Part shown: positions 24,374 to 33,576 of the stretch, one piece after another
Layout of the letters: each line of letters opens with the position of its first letter
How positions within the stretch are numbered: position 1 is the first letter of the stretch
Assembly: GCF_001552715.1 (NCBI RefSeq)
Contig: NZ_BCRS01000030.1
Span: 1 to 42,024, forward strand
DNA length: 42,024 nt
Direction: 5' to 3'
DNA from: Mycolicibacterium vaccae NBRC 14118 = CIP 105934
Lineage (GTDB): Bacteria > Actinomycetota > Actinomycetes > Mycobacteriales > Mycobacteriaceae
Program-made: the position numbers and the translations under genes
The notes under the pieces: model-generated
Told to the model about the DNA's origin: nothing
Database searches by the model: none
Seen by the model: the letters and a program-made list of their open reading frames with translations, nothing else

Positions 24374-25162
24374 TCAGGTAGTGGCGAGAGCCGCGTCATT
24401 GCGGACCATCTCGCGGATACGGCTGAACACATGGGCGCGCAGATGCGCGAATTCGGGCAGGGATTTGGTCTCGATCTGATCCCGTTGTTCGGGCAGGTCG
24501 ATGTCGACGACCTCGGCGACACAGCTCGGCGAGCGCGTCACGATCGCCACCCGGTTGCTCAGGTACACCGATTCGTCGACGTCGTGGGTGACGAAAAGCA
24601 CGGTGGTTCCGGTCTCGTCGCGCACGCGCAGCAGCAGGTCCTCCAGATCCGCGCGGGTCTGCGCGTCGACCGACGCGAACGGCTCGTCCATGATGAGCAC
24701 CGCCGGGCGGTAGGCGATGGCCCGCGCGATCGCGACGCGCTGCTGCATCCCGCCGGAGAGCTGGAACGGCTTCTTGTGCGCGGCGTCGGCCAGCCCGACC
24801 TCGGCCAGGGCCCGCTCGACCCGGGTGCGGCGCTCAATGGTGCTGATGCCCTTCTTGATCAGCGGGAGCTCCACGTTCTTCGCGACGGTGATCCACGGGA
24901 ACAGCGAGCGGGCGTAGTCCTGGAACACCACCGCGAAGTTGGCGGGCGGTCCGTCCACCCGCTGACCGTTGAACGTCACCGAACCGCTGGTCGGCTTGTC
25001 GAGTCCGGCCACACACCGCAGCAGCGTGGTCTTTCCCGCGCCGGACGGTCCGACGATGCTGAACAGCTCGCCTTCCCGCACGGTGAAGGACATGTCGGCG
25101 ACAGCGGTGAATCCGCCGCCCTTGCCGGGGTAGGTCTTCTCGAGGCTTGAAACGACGAGCAT
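24374..25162 (-). CDS. ABC transporter ATP-binding protein (SsuB/TauB-like)
   Basis: 262-residue ABC ATPase. It has Walker [10 protein letters not shown] near residues 38-46, a Q-loop at VVFQDY, signature LSGGMQQR, Walker B VLIMDEP and a switch His in FVTHD. It powers uptake with the two permeases upstream. It lies 43 bp past the second permease stop. Confidence 0.93.
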   Translation of the reverse strand: MLVVSSLEKTYPGKGGGFTAVADMSFTVREGELFSIVGPSGAGKTTLLRCVAGLDKPTSGSVTFNGQRVDGPPANFAVVFQDYARSLFPWITVAKNVELPLIKKGISTIERRTRVERALAEVGLADAAHKKPFQLSGGMQQRVAIARAIAYRPAVLIMDEPFASVDAQTRADLEDLLLRVRDETGTTVLFVTHDVDESVYLSNRVAIVTRSPSCVAEVVDIDLPEQRDQIETKSLPEFAHLRAHVFSRIREMVRNDAALATT

Positions 25163-25205
25163 CGGTCACTGCCTTTCACATTGTCGGGCGGGCGGGAGCG
25201 GGGGT

Positions 25206-26006
25206 TCAGCGGGTGTCGGAGCGCCGCGGGTCGCTCCACCGCAGCAACCGGCGTTCGACCAACGAGTAGAGGAATGTCATGAGGAATCCGAGAATGCCCA
25301 GCACCAGAATCCCCGACCACATCGTCAACAGCTGGAACGTCGCCTGCGCCTGGGTGATGACGAAGCCCAATCCCTTTTGGGCGCCGACCATCTCGCTGGT
25401 CACCATCAGGATCAAGCTCAGCGGGATGGCGATCCGCACACCGACGAGCACCCTCGGCAGCACCGCGGGCAGCACCACGTAGAACTGGCGCCGCGGGCCG
25501 GTGATGTTGAACGCCCGCGCCGAGGCGACCATGGTCGCGTCCAGGCGGCGCGCGCCGTCGGCGGTGCTGAGCAGCACGGGCCAGACGCAGCCCAGCGCGA
25601 TCAGGAAGATCTTCATCTCCGGGCTCACCCCGAACAGCATCATCGCGAACGGGATCAGTGCGGTGCTCGGAATCGCGCGGGCGAACTCCAGCGTCGGCGA
25701 CACCATGCGCTCGACGATCGGAAGTTGGCCGATCACCAGGCCGACCGTGACCCCGAGGATGATCGCGATCGCCAGGCCCGCGCTCAGCGTGGTCAGACTG
25801 GCCTGGATGTTGGCCAGCCCCTGCGGCGTCGTCCAGTACTCGGCGGCCTCGGCGATGATCGCCGACAGCGGCGGGAAGTACGCGGTGCCGCTGTTGGCCG
25901 ACAGCAGGAACCACGCCGCCAGCGCGCCGAACGCGCCGATCACCCCCAGCATCGTGCGGCCGCGCCCGGTCGACAGCACCGTCGATGCCGCGGTCAACGT
26001 GGTCAT
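25206..26006 (-). CDS. ABC transporter permease (SsuC/TauC-like), second copy
   Basis: 266-residue inner-membrane permease with about six hydrophobic helices. The cytoplasmic coupling loop (GARRLDATMVASARAFNITG, split over two helices) matches the EAA loop of the nitrate/sulfonate/taurine group. The ATG at 26006-26004 overlaps the first permease stop as ATGA. The two permeases presumably form a heterodimer. Confidence 0.9.
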   Translation of the reverse strand: MTTLTAASTVLSTGRGRTMLGVIGAFGALAAWFLLSANSGTAYFPPLSAIIAEAAEYWTTPQGLANIQASLTTLSAGLAIAIILGVTVGLVIGQLPIVERMVSPTLEFARAIPSTALIPFAMMLFGVSPEMKIFLIALGCVWPVLLSTADGARRLDATMVASARAFNITGPRRQFYVVLPAVLPRVLVGVRIAIPLSLILMVTSEMVGAQKGLGFVITQAQATFQLLTMWSGILVLGILGFLMTFLYSLVERRLLRWSDPRRSDTR

Positions 26007-26818
26007 CGCGTGTCCCCCAGTCCCTGTGCCGACAACACCTTGTTCTCCAATCGGCGCATCAGCGCGTTCAGGGCGATCCCGGCCAGGCCGCTCAACACGA
26101 TGTAGGCGTACATGCGGGCGGGGTTTCCGGCCGACCGCGACATCGTGATCTCGTAGCCGATACCGGGCATCTGGATGATGATCTCGGCCGTCACCACCAG
26201 GATCAGCGTCGTCGAGGTGGCCAACCGGATCGCGGTCGTCAGATAGGGCAGCATGCTGGGCAGCTGGATCCAGCGGATCTTCTGCCAGGTGGTCAGGTGA
26301 TAGGAGCGGGCGGTCTCCAGGCCCACCGGGTGGGCGGCCCGCACGCCGGCGATCGCCGGCACCAGCACCTGCCAGAACGCCGCGAACACCGCCAGGAACA
26401 ACGCGCTCTGGGATCCGGTGCCGATGGTCAGGACCACCAGCGGGATCAGCGCCACCGAGGGCACCGGCCGGAGGAACTCGATCGCCGGCCGCAGCAGTGC
26501 TTCCAGCGGAGCGAGCAGACCGAGCGTGATCCCCGCCGCGGTGCCCAGCACCACCGCGATGCACAGCGCGAGCAGCCAGGTGCTCATGGTCTGCCACAGC
26601 GCCGATGCCAGCGCCGTCCCGCTCAATTCGGTGACGAACGCCCCCGCGATCTGACTGGCCGGCGGAAAGTAGCCGGCCGGCAGCACATCTGTCCGGGTGA
26701 GGAGCTCCTGCAGGCCGATCAGGCCGACGATGAACGCCACCGTCAGTACCCGGCCGTCGAGGGCGAAGGAGGGGAGGCGGCGTGGTCGCGGAAGCGTTAT
26801 CGCGGTGACTGCGGTCAT
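26003..26818 (-). CDS. ABC transporter permease (SsuC/TauC-like), first copy
   Basis: 271-residue permease with six predicted helices and an EAA-type loop (GLETARSYHLTTWQKI). It differs enough from its neighbour that the two are not a recent duplication. The ATG 26818-26816 overlaps the monooxygenase stop as ATGA, which ties transport to catabolism in one transcript. The longer open frame upstream lies inside the monooxygenase gene and is not used. Confidence 0.9.
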   Translation of the reverse strand: MTAVTAITLPRPRRLPSFALDGRVLTVAFIVGLIGLQELLTRTDVLPAGYFPPASQIAGAFVTELSGTALASALWQTMSTWLLALCIAVVLGTAAGITLGLLAPLEALLRPAIEFLRPVPSVALIPLVVLTIGTGSQSALFLAVFAAFWQVLVPAIAGVRAAHPVGLETARSYHLTTWQKIRWIQLPSMLPYLTTAIRLATSTTLILVVTAEIIIQMPGIGYEITMSRSAGNPARMYAYIVLSGLAGIALNALMRRLENKVLSAQGLGDTR

Positions 26819-27909
26819 GATTCGAACTCCAGGTACCGGTTGATCTGCAGATTGCCCTGACCGGATCGGTATTCCTTGCGGGTGCGCTCGTAGTCGAAAT
26901 GCAGTCGCGAGTAGTCCACCATCTTGTTGGCGACCGGAATCCGCTCCTGCTCGAACACCTTCAGCGCCGTGCGGACGTCGTCGTGCTCGCCGAGGCGCTG
27001 CGCCAGGGTCTGTCCGTCGATCAGCGCCTGATTCGCGCCCTGGGCCATCCCGGGGTACATCGGGTGGGCCGCGTCGCCGATCAGCGTGACCCGGCCGTCC
27101 ACCCACCGCGGCAGATGGTCACGGTAGTGCCCGATCTCGCGGCCGATGATGGACTCCGGCTCGGTGCACGCGATGATCCGCGGGACGGGCGTCTCGGTCC
27201 ACGTGTCGTAGACGGCACGGAACTCGTCGAAGGTGGAGAGCCCGCCGATGGAGCCGTACCAGTAGGCGTGCGTGGCGTCGATCGGGATCCAGCCGAAATG
27301 GCCTTCCGCGCCGTACACGTCGGCCTGCACGTTGTCCGGGACCCCGGCCTGTGCGGTCGGGAACACCCCGCGCCAGCGGACGATCCCCTCCTCGGTGAAC
27401 CGGGGGGCCTCCCCCAGCATGGTGTTGCGGATCCGCGACCCGATGCCGTCGGCCCCCAGCAGCACGTCACCGTCCGCGCTGCGGCCGTCCTCGAAGTGCA
27501 CCGTGACCGAATCGTCGGTCTGGGTGTAACCCACCGCGGTGGTGTTGAACGCGATCTCGCCCGGGTCGAGCGCTTCGGCGAGCATCGCGTTCAGCCGGCG
27601 CCTGCGTGCCCCGGTGACCGGGGCGCCCAGTTCCTGCGGCCACTGGCTCACGTCGATGTCGGAGGTCAGGGTGCCGTCGCTGTCAAGGGCCCACCACCGG
27701 TCCATCGCCGCCGCGAACGACCTGAACTGACCGCCCAGCCCCAGGCCGTCGATGACCCGCACACCGTTCGGCCAGATGTTGAGTCCCACACCGGCCGTCC
27801 GGAGTTCGCTGTCGCTCTCGAAGATCTGGACCTGCCAGCCCTTCTGCTTCAGGTGCAGGGCGGACGAGAGCCCCGCTACTCCGCCGCCACAGATCAATGC
27901 TGTTGGCAC
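26815..27909 (-). CDS. FAD-dependent aromatic/heterocycle monooxygenase
   Basis: 364-residue class A flavoprotein hydroxylase. The N-terminal dinucleotide motif is CGGGVAGLSSA, the DG motif is LLGADGIGSRIR, and the GD motif is LIGDAAHPMYPGMAQGANQAL. NIWPNGVR after the first strand is typical of salicylate/6-hydroxynicotinate/urate hydroxylase relatives. It would use NAD(P)H and O2 to hydroxylate a ring; the substrate is unknown. GTG start 27909-27907. Placement with importer, ligase, hydrolase and dehydrogenases supports a degradation path. Confidence 0.88.
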   Translation of the reverse strand: MPTALICGGGVAGLSSALHLKQKGWQVQIFESDSELRTAGVGLNIWPNGVRVIDGLGLGGQFRSFAAAMDRWWALDSDGTLTSDIDVSQWPQELGAPVTGARRRRLNAMLAEALDPGEIAFNTTAVGYTQTDDSVTVHFEDGRSADGDVLLGADGIGSRIRNTMLGEAPRFTEEGIVRWRGVFPTAQAGVPDNVQADVYGAEGHFGWIPIDATHAYWYGSIGGLSTFDEFRAVYDTWTETPVPRIIACTEPESIIGREIGHYRDHLPRWVDGRVTLIGDAAHPMYPGMAQGANQALIDGQTLAQRLGEHDDVRTALKVFEQERIPVANKMVDYSRLHFDYERTRKEYRSGQGNLQINRYLEFES

Positions 27910-27965
27910 GACTACTGTTCCTTCCGATATGTCTTGTGGGCTGGGCGATCCCGCGTCGTCGCGGA

Positions 27966-28853
27966 CTACCGGCCGTCCGGGGACGATCCGCTCAGTCGCT
28001 CGAGCGCCTTGATCAGTGCGCTGTGATCGAGCCCGCCGTCGCCGGCCGAGCGCAGTGCCTGCACCAGCTGGGTGATGACGCCGGTCAGCGGCACCGCGAT
28101 CTGCGCCCGTTCGGCCGCGGCCAGCGCGATCTTGAGGTCCTTGTGGTGCAGGTCCAGCCGGAACCCCGGGGTGAAATCGCGGGCCAGCATCTTCGGCGCC
28201 TTCACCTCGAGCACCTTGCTGGCCGCCAGCCCGCCGCCGAGGACCGCCAGCGCCGCGTCGATGTCCACGCCGGTGCGCTGCAGCAGCGTCACCGCCTCAC
28301 CCACCAGCGCGAGGTTGCCCGCCACCAGCATCTGGTTGGCCGCCTTGACGAGCTGCCCCGACCCGGCGGGACCGACATGCATCAGCGTGGCAGCCACCGC
28401 GGTCAGCACCTCGCTCGCGCGGCGCACCGCGTCCGCGTCGCCGCCCATCATCACCGCGAGCGTTCCGGCCTTGGCGCCGACGTCCCCGCCGCTGACCGGA
28501 GCGTCCACGAATGCGATGTCGTGTTCGGCCAGCCGGCCGGCGATCGCCACCGCGGCGTCGGGTGAGATTGTGCTGCAGTCGATCACCAGCGATCCTGGCC
28601 GCAGCGTGGACACCACACCGGCGTCACCGAACAGCACCTCCTCGACCTCGGGCGAGTCGGGCAGCATCGTGATGACGACGTCCGCCTTCTCCCCGACGTG
28701 CGCGGGACTGGTACCGCCCACCGCACCGCGGGCCTCGAGCGCGTCGACCTTGGCGCGGGAGCGGTTGAAGACCACCACGTCATGGCCGGCGTCGACGAGA
28801 TGGCCGGCCATCGGCTCGCCCATCACGCCGAGCCCGATGAATCCGATGTTCAT
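27966..28853 (-). CDS. Beta-hydroxyacid dehydrogenase (3-hydroxyisobutyrate / tartronate semialdehyde reductase family)
   Basis: 295-residue NAD(P)-dependent dehydrogenase. It has Rossmann FIGLGVMGEPMA, substrate loop DAPVSGGDVGAKAGTL, and catalytic Lys in GQLVKAANQ. Family members act on 3-hydroxyisobutyrate, tartronate semialdehyde, gamma-hydroxybutyrate or succinic semialdehyde. The ATG at 28853-28851 lies 11 bp after the D-2-hydroxyacid dehydrogenase stop. It probably interconverts a 3-carbon or 4-carbon semialdehyde and hydroxyacid late in the pathway. Confidence 0.88.
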   Translation of the reverse strand: MNIGFIGLGVMGEPMAGHLVDAGHDVVVFNRSRAKVDALEARGAVGGTSPAHVGEKADVVITMLPDSPEVEEVLFGDAGVVSTLRPGSLVIDCSTISPDAAVAIAGRLAEHDIAFVDAPVSGGDVGAKAGTLAVMMGGDADAVRRASEVLTAVAATLMHVGPAGSGQLVKAANQMLVAGNLALVGEAVTLLQRTGVDIDAALAVLGGGLAASKVLEVKAPKMLARDFTPGFRLDLHHKDLKIALAAAERAQIAVPLTGVITQLVQALRSAGDGGLDHSALIKALERLSGSSPDGR

Positions 28854-28864
28854 GGTCACTCTCC

Positions 28865-29899
28865 TCAGTACCCGAGGGTCAGGTCGACGACATTGCGGAA
28901 TTCGCGGCCCGCGACGAGCCGCTGCAGGTTGTCCACGAACACGTCCACCTGGCGGTCGCCCAACAGCTGCGAGGCGTGCGAGTCGTGCGGGAACACCATG
29001 GCGCCCGGCGCTTTCCACAGCGGATCGTCGGCGGGCAGCGGTTCGGTCGCGTGGCAGTCGATCAGCGCACCGGACAGATGCCCGCGCTCCAGCGCGTCGG
29101 TGAGCGCTTCGGCGTCGTGGATCGCGCCGCGGGCGACGTTGGCGACCCAGCCGCCGGGCTTGAGCGCCGCGAATGCCTTCGCATCGATGAGGCCGCGGGT
29201 GGCCGGCGTCAGCGGAGCGGCGATCACCAGGTAGTCGGATTCGGCCAGTACGTCGTGCAACTGGGCGGTGGCGACCGTGTGGTCAAAGCCGTCGACCGGC
29301 TTGCCGCTGCGGTTGACGCCGATCGTCCGAATGCCCAGCACCCGCGCGATCGTCGCCGTCCGCGCGCCGATGCTGCCGGTGCCCAGCACCGTCATCGTGG
29401 AGCCGGCCAGTTCGCGTGCCGGCAGTTCCTTCCACTCCCGGGCCGCCTGGTTCTCCCAGCGTTCCCGCAGCATCTTCGCCTGCGCCAGAATGCCGGTGAT
29501 CACGGTCTCGGCGATGGCGTTGGCCGCCACACCGGAGGCATTGGCCAGCACCACGCCCTCGGGCATGATCCCCACCAGGTGTTCGGCACCCGAGCTCATC
29601 GACTGCAGCAGTTTGAGATCCGGGTTGAACAGCTGCTCGAGCCCGGGCATCTTCAGGATGCCCTGCTCGATCTCGATCTCCTTCTTGGAGCCGCTGGTCT
29701 CGACCATGATCGCGTGCGGCGGCCGCTGCGGGCCCTTACCGGCATTGAGCTCCGAGACCGGGATGTGTTCCAGCCACACGTCTTCGGCGACACCGGTGAT
29801 CCGGTCCTTCTGTTCCTGGGTCAGCCAGATTCCCTCGTCGGGATTCTCGGGGTTCTGGACCGCCTTGGGCAGACCCGCGACTACGACGTTGAGTGACAC
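28865..29899 (-). CDS. D-2-hydroxyacid dehydrogenase
   Basis: 344-residue NAD-dependent D-2-hydroxyacid dehydrogenase. It has GTGSIGARTATIA for NAD, Arg in NVARGAIHD, Glu in CHATEPLP and catalytic His in FPHDSH. GTG 29899-29897 is chosen because AGGAG sits about ten bases upstream. Members reduce 2-oxoacids such as glyoxylate, hydroxypyruvate or phenylpyruvate. With the neighbouring beta-hydroxyacid dehydrogenase this suggests a hydroxy- or oxo-acid breakdown product. The N-terminal half is longer than in small GRHPR-like forms. Confidence 0.87.
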   Translation of the reverse strand: MSLNVVVAGLPKAVQNPENPDEGIWLTQEQKDRITGVAEDVWLEHIPVSELNAGKGPQRPPHAIMVETSGSKKEIEIEQGILKMPGLEQLFNPDLKLLQSMSSGAEHLVGIMPEGVVLANASGVAANAIAETVITGILAQAKMLRERWENQAAREWKELPARELAGSTMTVLGTGSIGARTATIARVLGIRTIGVNRSGKPVDGFDHTVATAQLHDVLAESDYLVIAAPLTPATRGLIDAKAFAALKPGGWVANVARGAIHDAEALTDALERGHLSGALIDCHATEPLPADDPLWKAPGAMVFPHDSHASQLLGDRQVDVFVDNLQRLVAGREFRNVVDLTLGY

Positions 29900-29954
29900 T
29901 CGCCTGGTTCTCCTGCTCTGATTCGCTGTGTGCTTCGGTGTGAGATGTGTGGTG

Positions 29955-30944
29955 TCACGAGGTCTTGAGCAGCTCACGCAGGCATGCGTCGACCTCGTCC
30001 TGTTCTTCGGCGCGGATCCCCGGCCGTCCTGCGATGTGCCCGAGCGGCGACACCATCGGCCGCACCTCCCCGTTGGGGAGCCAGGACGCCTCGAGGGTGT
30101 TCTCGGCGACGGTGAAGTAGGTGTCGGTCACCGACGGCATCAGCACCGTGCGGGCGGTGATGCGGCCGAGCCGCTCCCCCACCGCGTCCAGATCACCGTC
30201 GGCGGCGCGCCACATCGTCAACGCGGCCAGCAGATCTCCCGCGTGCATGCTCTGGTGGTCCTCGCCCCATCGCGCGACCACGTCGGCGGGGCTGGAGTAG
30301 CCCAGCTCCCGGTACACCTCGTCGGCGAAGAACTGCTCGCAGTACGCCCAGCCGGCATAGACCCGGCCGAACACGTCGAGCCGTTCGCGTGCTGCCGTGC
30401 CGTCTGCGCCCCCAGCGCCGACGGTCAACGCGGCGCTGACCGAGTCGAGGAACACCTGGTTGATCGGCGAGCACCGCGCCGCCGAACAGAGGGCGTACAC
30501 CGCCGACACGCGGTCGGGGTAGCGGGCCGCGAACTCCAGCGACTGCATTCCGCCCAACGACCACCCGGCGACCAGGCGTAGATGCTGCACGCCGAGTCTG
30601 TCGAGGACGAGCTGCGCCGCACGCACGCTGTCCCCGACGCGGACCTCGGGGAACGGGGTGCCGGCTGTCGACGGTGACGTCGACACCCCGTTTCCGAAGT
30701 GGTCGACCACGACGACGAAGTGCTCGTTCGGGTCCAGCGGGCGCCCCGGCCCGATCCACGGCTGGTAGCTGAGGTCGTCACCGGTGTAGTAGGTGAACAA
30801 CAGCACCACGTTGTCCCCGGCGGCCGACAGCGACCCGTAGGTGCGGTAGCTGACCTGCGCGTCGGCCAGCGCCGCGCCCGACTCGAGCGAGAACTCCGGC
30901 AGGGCAAGCTGATTCCTGGTGCCGTGGTCCGGGGTGGTCGTCAT
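29955..30944 (-). CDS. MetX-like alpha/beta hydrolase
   Basis: 329-residue alpha/beta hydrolase of the homoserine O-acetyltransferase-like group. The nucleophile is Ser in GWSLGGMQS, the acid is Asp in SVTDTYF and the base is His in SPLGHIAG. The start is ATG 30944-30942. True MetX enzymes make O-acetylhomoserine, but the placement in a catabolic operon far from met genes points to an amidase, esterase or C-C/C-N hydrolase role. It might release ammonia or amine from a ring-opened product; that is inference. Confidence 0.82.
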   Translation of the reverse strand: MTTTPDHGTRNQLALPEFSLESGAALADAQVSYRTYGSLSAAGDNVVLLFTYYTGDDLSYQPWIGPGRPLDPNEHFVVVVDHFGNGVSTSPSTAGTPFPEVRVGDSVRAAQLVLDRLGVQHLRLVAGWSLGGMQSLEFAARYPDRVSAVYALCSAARCSPINQVFLDSVSAALTVGAGGADGTAARERLDVFGRVYAGWAYCEQFFADEVYRELGYSSPADVVARWGEDHQSMHAGDLLAALTMWRAADGDLDAVGERLGRITARTVLMPSVTDTYFTVAENTLEASWLPNGEVRPMVSPLGHIAGRPGIRAEEQDEVDACLRELLKTS

Positions 30945-30984
30945 CTCACCTGCCTTCGTCGGTCGGGTTTCGGGGCGGGACGGA

Positions 30985-32340
30985 TCAGAAGAACTTCAGG
31001 TAGCGGTCGCGCTCCCAGTCGGTCACGGCGGTGGCGTAGGACGTCCACTCGGCGCGCTTGTAGTCGATGAACGACTTCCAGAGCTTCTCGCCGCACACCT
31101 GCTTGGTGAACGGGTCCGCCTCGAACGCGTCCACTGCCTCCTCGAGGGTCCGCGGAAGCAGTGCCACACCGCGCTTCTGGTACTCGACGGGGTCGACCTC
31201 GTAGAGGTTCTCGGTGTGGAAGTGCTCCAGCTCGAGCTTCTCGCGCACGCCCTCCAGGCCCGCGGCGAGCAGCATGGCCGCCGCCAGATGCGGGTTGGCC
31301 GCGGAATCGACTGCGCGGCATTCGATCCGGCCGCCGCCGAGCGGGATGCGCAGCATGTTGGTGCGGTTGTTGTTGCCGCAGCTGGCGAAGATCGGCGCCC
31401 ACGTCGAGCCGGACATGCTGCCCTGGCGGACCAGGCGCTTGTAGCTGTTCACCGTCGGCGCGATGACCGCGCAGATCGCCGCGGCGTGCCGGACGATCCC
31501 GGCGGCGAAGTGATAGCCGATCTCGCTGAGCCCGGCGTTGCGCGGGTCGTCGGCGGATTCGAAGATGTTCGCGCCGCTGTCCAGCCCGGCCATCGACATG
31601 TTGAAGTGCGCGCCCGACCCGGTGCGGTCGGCGAACGGCTTGGGCATGAACGAGACGTAGGCGCCGTGCTTGCGGGCGACCTCGTTGGCCATCATGCGGA
31701 AGAACACCACGCGGTCGGCCATCGACAGACCGTCGGCGTAGGCGAAGTCGATCTCGAACTGGCCCTGGGCGTCCTCGTGGTCGAACGAGTAGACGTCCCA
31801 ACCGAGTTCGTTCATGTACTCGACCAGCTCGTCGAGCCAGCCCAGGTTGTCCAACAGGGTGGGGACCGCGTAGCACGGCTTCTCCAGCGTGTCGCGCTCG
31901 CTCAGGCTGCTCGGGCCGGTCGGTCCGTCTTCGAGGACGAAGAACTCGGTCTCGACGCCGAGATTGAACTGGTAGCCCATCTCCTCGGCGGCTTTCATCT
32001 GCCGGCCCAGCGTGTTACGCGTCGACGCTTCGAACGGCTCGCCGCCGACGTACAGGTCCGACAGGAACAGTGCGACGTCCTTGCGCCACGGCAGCACGAA
32101 GCCCCGGTCCAGGTCGGGGTGCGCGGAGAGTTCCTCGTCGCTGACGTCCTGCGGCAGGCCGTCCAGTGCCGCGCCGGTGAACAGCTCCGAGCCCTGTGAC
32201 ATCTGCAGGAAATGGTCGATCGGGACCATCTTGCCCTTGATGTTGCCGTGCAGATCCGTGTAGCCGGCGATGCTGAACCGCACGCCGTCGTCCTTCAACT
32301 GCTTGGCCAGCACCTCGGCCTCAGCTGCATCATGCGTCAT
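30985..32340 (-). CDS. Glutamine synthetase-like ligase (type III / GlnT group)
   Basis: 451-residue glutamine synthetase-fold ligase. The GS beta-grasp N-terminus is present (TDLHGNIKGKMVP). The catalytic region has GVETEFF (metal-binding Glu), GSGAHFNMS (His), NRTNMLRIP (ATP/Arg block) and an IECRAVDSAANPHLA segment. It lacks the adenylylation-loop Tyr of GlnA. Relatives act as gamma-glutamyl-amide ligases on methylamine, isopropylamine, anilines or polyamines. It is the first gene of the nine-gene operon, with GAGGGG before the ATG and a perfect palindrome 22 bp upstream. It may charge an amine substrate as a gamma-glutamyl amide; that is inference. Confidence 0.85.
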   Translation of the reverse strand: MTHDAAEAEVLAKQLKDDGVRFSIAGYTDLHGNIKGKMVPIDHFLQMSQGSELFTGAALDGLPQDVSDEELSAHPDLDRGFVLPWRKDVALFLSDLYVGGEPFEASTRNTLGRQMKAAEEMGYQFNLGVETEFFVLEDGPTGPSSLSERDTLEKPCYAVPTLLDNLGWLDELVEYMNELGWDVYSFDHEDAQGQFEIDFAYADGLSMADRVVFFRMMANEVARKHGAYVSFMPKPFADRTGSGAHFNMSMAGLDSGANIFESADDPRNAGLSEIGYHFAAGIVRHAAAICAVIAPTVNSYKRLVRQGSMSGSTWAPIFASCGNNNRTNMLRIPLGGGRIECRAVDSAANPHLAAAMLLAAGLEGVREKLELEHFHTENLYEVDPVEYQKRGVALLPRTLEEAVDAFEADPFTKQVCGEKLWKSFIDYKRAEWTSYATAVTDWERDRYLKFF

Positions 32341-32523
32341 CGTCGGAACCCCTCATCGCTAGTTTCGATCACGTATCGAAACCGTAGGAAGGGGTTATTT
32401 CCCATCCGTGGCGCTTGTGTTAAATGCAAATGTCGAAGGGCACCCCGGTCGGGCCCTCTCCGGCCCGCTGTGAGAACCCCGTTGTGCCCAAAGGCAATCC
32501 AATCGGGCCGCGCGGCGGGACGG
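32341..32523 (-). promoter_or_regulatory. Promoter region of the nine-gene catabolic operon
   Basis: 183 bp between the ligase gene and the AraC-type gene. AT-rich pieces lie at 32362-32385, 32395-32402 and 32415-32435. On the minus strand the palindrome sits close to the start, where it could block or place polymerase. A -10 box is not clear to me. The stretch nearer 32450-32520 is GC-rich 3' flank of the AraC gene. Confidence 0.5.
32362..32382. promoter_or_regulatory. Perfect palindromic operator before the ligase gene
   Basis: GTTTCGAT (32362-32369), five bases, ATCGAAAC (32375-32382). The 8-bp arms are perfect and the whole is 21 bp, a usual size for a TetR- or GntR-type dimer site. It lies 22 bp upstream of the ATG. 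The best in-window candidate binder is the TetR at 22549-23253, or the AraC-type protein next door. Confidence 0.7.
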
Positions 32524-33495
32524 TCAGGAACCCGCGAAGGCCTTCCGGTAACTCGACGGGGACATCCCCAGACCGCGGCGCAAATGGTGACGCAGGTTCG
32601 CACCCGAGCCGAGCCCGGACAGGCGGGCCACCTCGTCGATGCCGAGCTCCGATCCGTGGGCCTCGAGCAACTCGCGCGCCCGGTCGACCCGGCGGTTGCG
32701 GATCCACTCCCCCGGCGGCTGCCCGGTCTCTTCGCGGAACCGGCGGATGAACGTGCGCGGACTCATCCCCGCGTGCTCCGCGAGCCGGCGGATGGTCAGT
32801 GGTTCCTGCAGATGCTCACACGCCCAGCTGCGCGTCGCCGCGGTCGACGCGGAATCCTCTGCGGGCAAAGGTGTTTGGATGAACTGCGCCTGACCGCCCT
32901 CGCGCGACGGCGAGACCACGCAGTACCGTGCCACCGCGTTGGCCACCTGGGCGCCGTGGTCGCGGCGAATCACGTGCAGGCACAGGTCGATCCCGGCGGC
33001 CAGCCCCGCCGAGGTCAGCACGTCCCCGTCGTCGACGAACAACACGTTCGCATCGAGGTGCACCCGGGGATAGAGCGCGCTGAACGTGTCGGCATGCTGC
33101 CAGTGGGTGGTGGCCGGCCGGCCGTCGAGCAGGCCGGCGGCGGCCAGCACGAACGCGCCAGTGCAGATGGACATCCTGCGCGCCGAGGCCGGCACTGTTG
33201 CCAACGCGGCGGCCACGTCGTCGTCCAGCCGGCCGTGCACCCGCGCCGGCGGATACCGGGTGCCGGGGATGAGCACCGTGTCGGCCGTCGCCAGCGCGTC
33301 GGCACCGGCCGGCGCAACGATCCCGAAACCCCCACTGGCCGACACGGTCCCGGCAGCCAGTGCGCACACGCTGACCTCGTAGAGGGGCGCACCGGTCGCA
33401 TCGACGGCGGCGCCGAACAGTGTCGGGGCGATGGCGGCGTCGAACCCGATGACGGGTTCGAGCAGCAGTACCGCGACCCGGTGGGGAGACGCCAT
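32524..33495 (-). CDS. AraC-type regulator with DJ-1/PfpI (GATase1-like) domain
   Basis: 323-residue regulator. An N-terminal DJ-1/PfpI-like domain (about residues 5-185) has the nucleophile-elbow Cys in SICTGAF. A C-terminal AraC double HTH (about 215-315) has LTIRRLAEHAGMSPRTFIRRF and the second helix set ending GMSPSSYRKAF. This layout is that of FtrA/GlxA/ArgR(AraC) regulators, which often control nitrogen or quaternary amine catabolism (CdhR, GbdR). It is in the same direction as, and upstream of, the catabolic operon, and divergent from the MFS gene, so it may control either. Confidence 0.88.
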   Translation of the reverse strand: MASPHRVAVLLLEPVIGFDAAIAPTLFGAAVDATGAPLYEVSVCALAAGTVSASGGFGIVAPAGADALATADTVLIPGTRYPPARVHGRLDDDVAAALATVPASARRMSICTGAFVLAAAGLLDGRPATTHWQHADTFSALYPRVHLDANVLFVDDGDVLTSAGLAAGIDLCLHVIRRDHGAQVANAVARYCVVSPSREGGQAQFIQTPLPAEDSASTAATRSWACEHLQEPLTIRRLAEHAGMSPRTFIRRFREETGQPPGEWIRNRRVDRARELLEAHGSELGIDEVARLSGLGSGANLRHHLRRGLGMSPSSYRKAFAGS

Positions 33496-33564
33496 GGACC
33501 CATCGTGGCATGTTTTTGACGGATATCGGCAGACTTGCCACTGTCCGGTGCCCGGCCGACACGC

Positions 33565-33570
33565 CATAGT
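33565..33570 (+). promoter_or_regulatory. -10 box of the MFS gene (leaderless)
   Basis: CATAGT ends six bases before the GTG at 33577, and no ribosome site is seen. It supports GTG 33577 over the ATG at 33535. Confidence 0.45.
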
Positions 33571-33576
33571 CGTACA

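Noticed and set aside
25206..26597. Long minus frame suggesting a 463-residue permease
   Set aside because: The upstream part overlaps the first permease in another frame and is Arg/Gly/Asp-rich. The ATG at 26006 gives a normal 266-residue permease with ATGA coupling.
29955..30944. Genuine MetX (homoserine O-acetyltransferase) of methionine synthesis
   Set aside because: Fold and catalytic triad match, but the gene sits in a catabolic operon with no met or cys neighbours, so the broader hydrolase call is safer.
30919..32199. Plus-strand frame of 426 codons
   Set aside because: Shadow of the glutamine synthetase-like gene.
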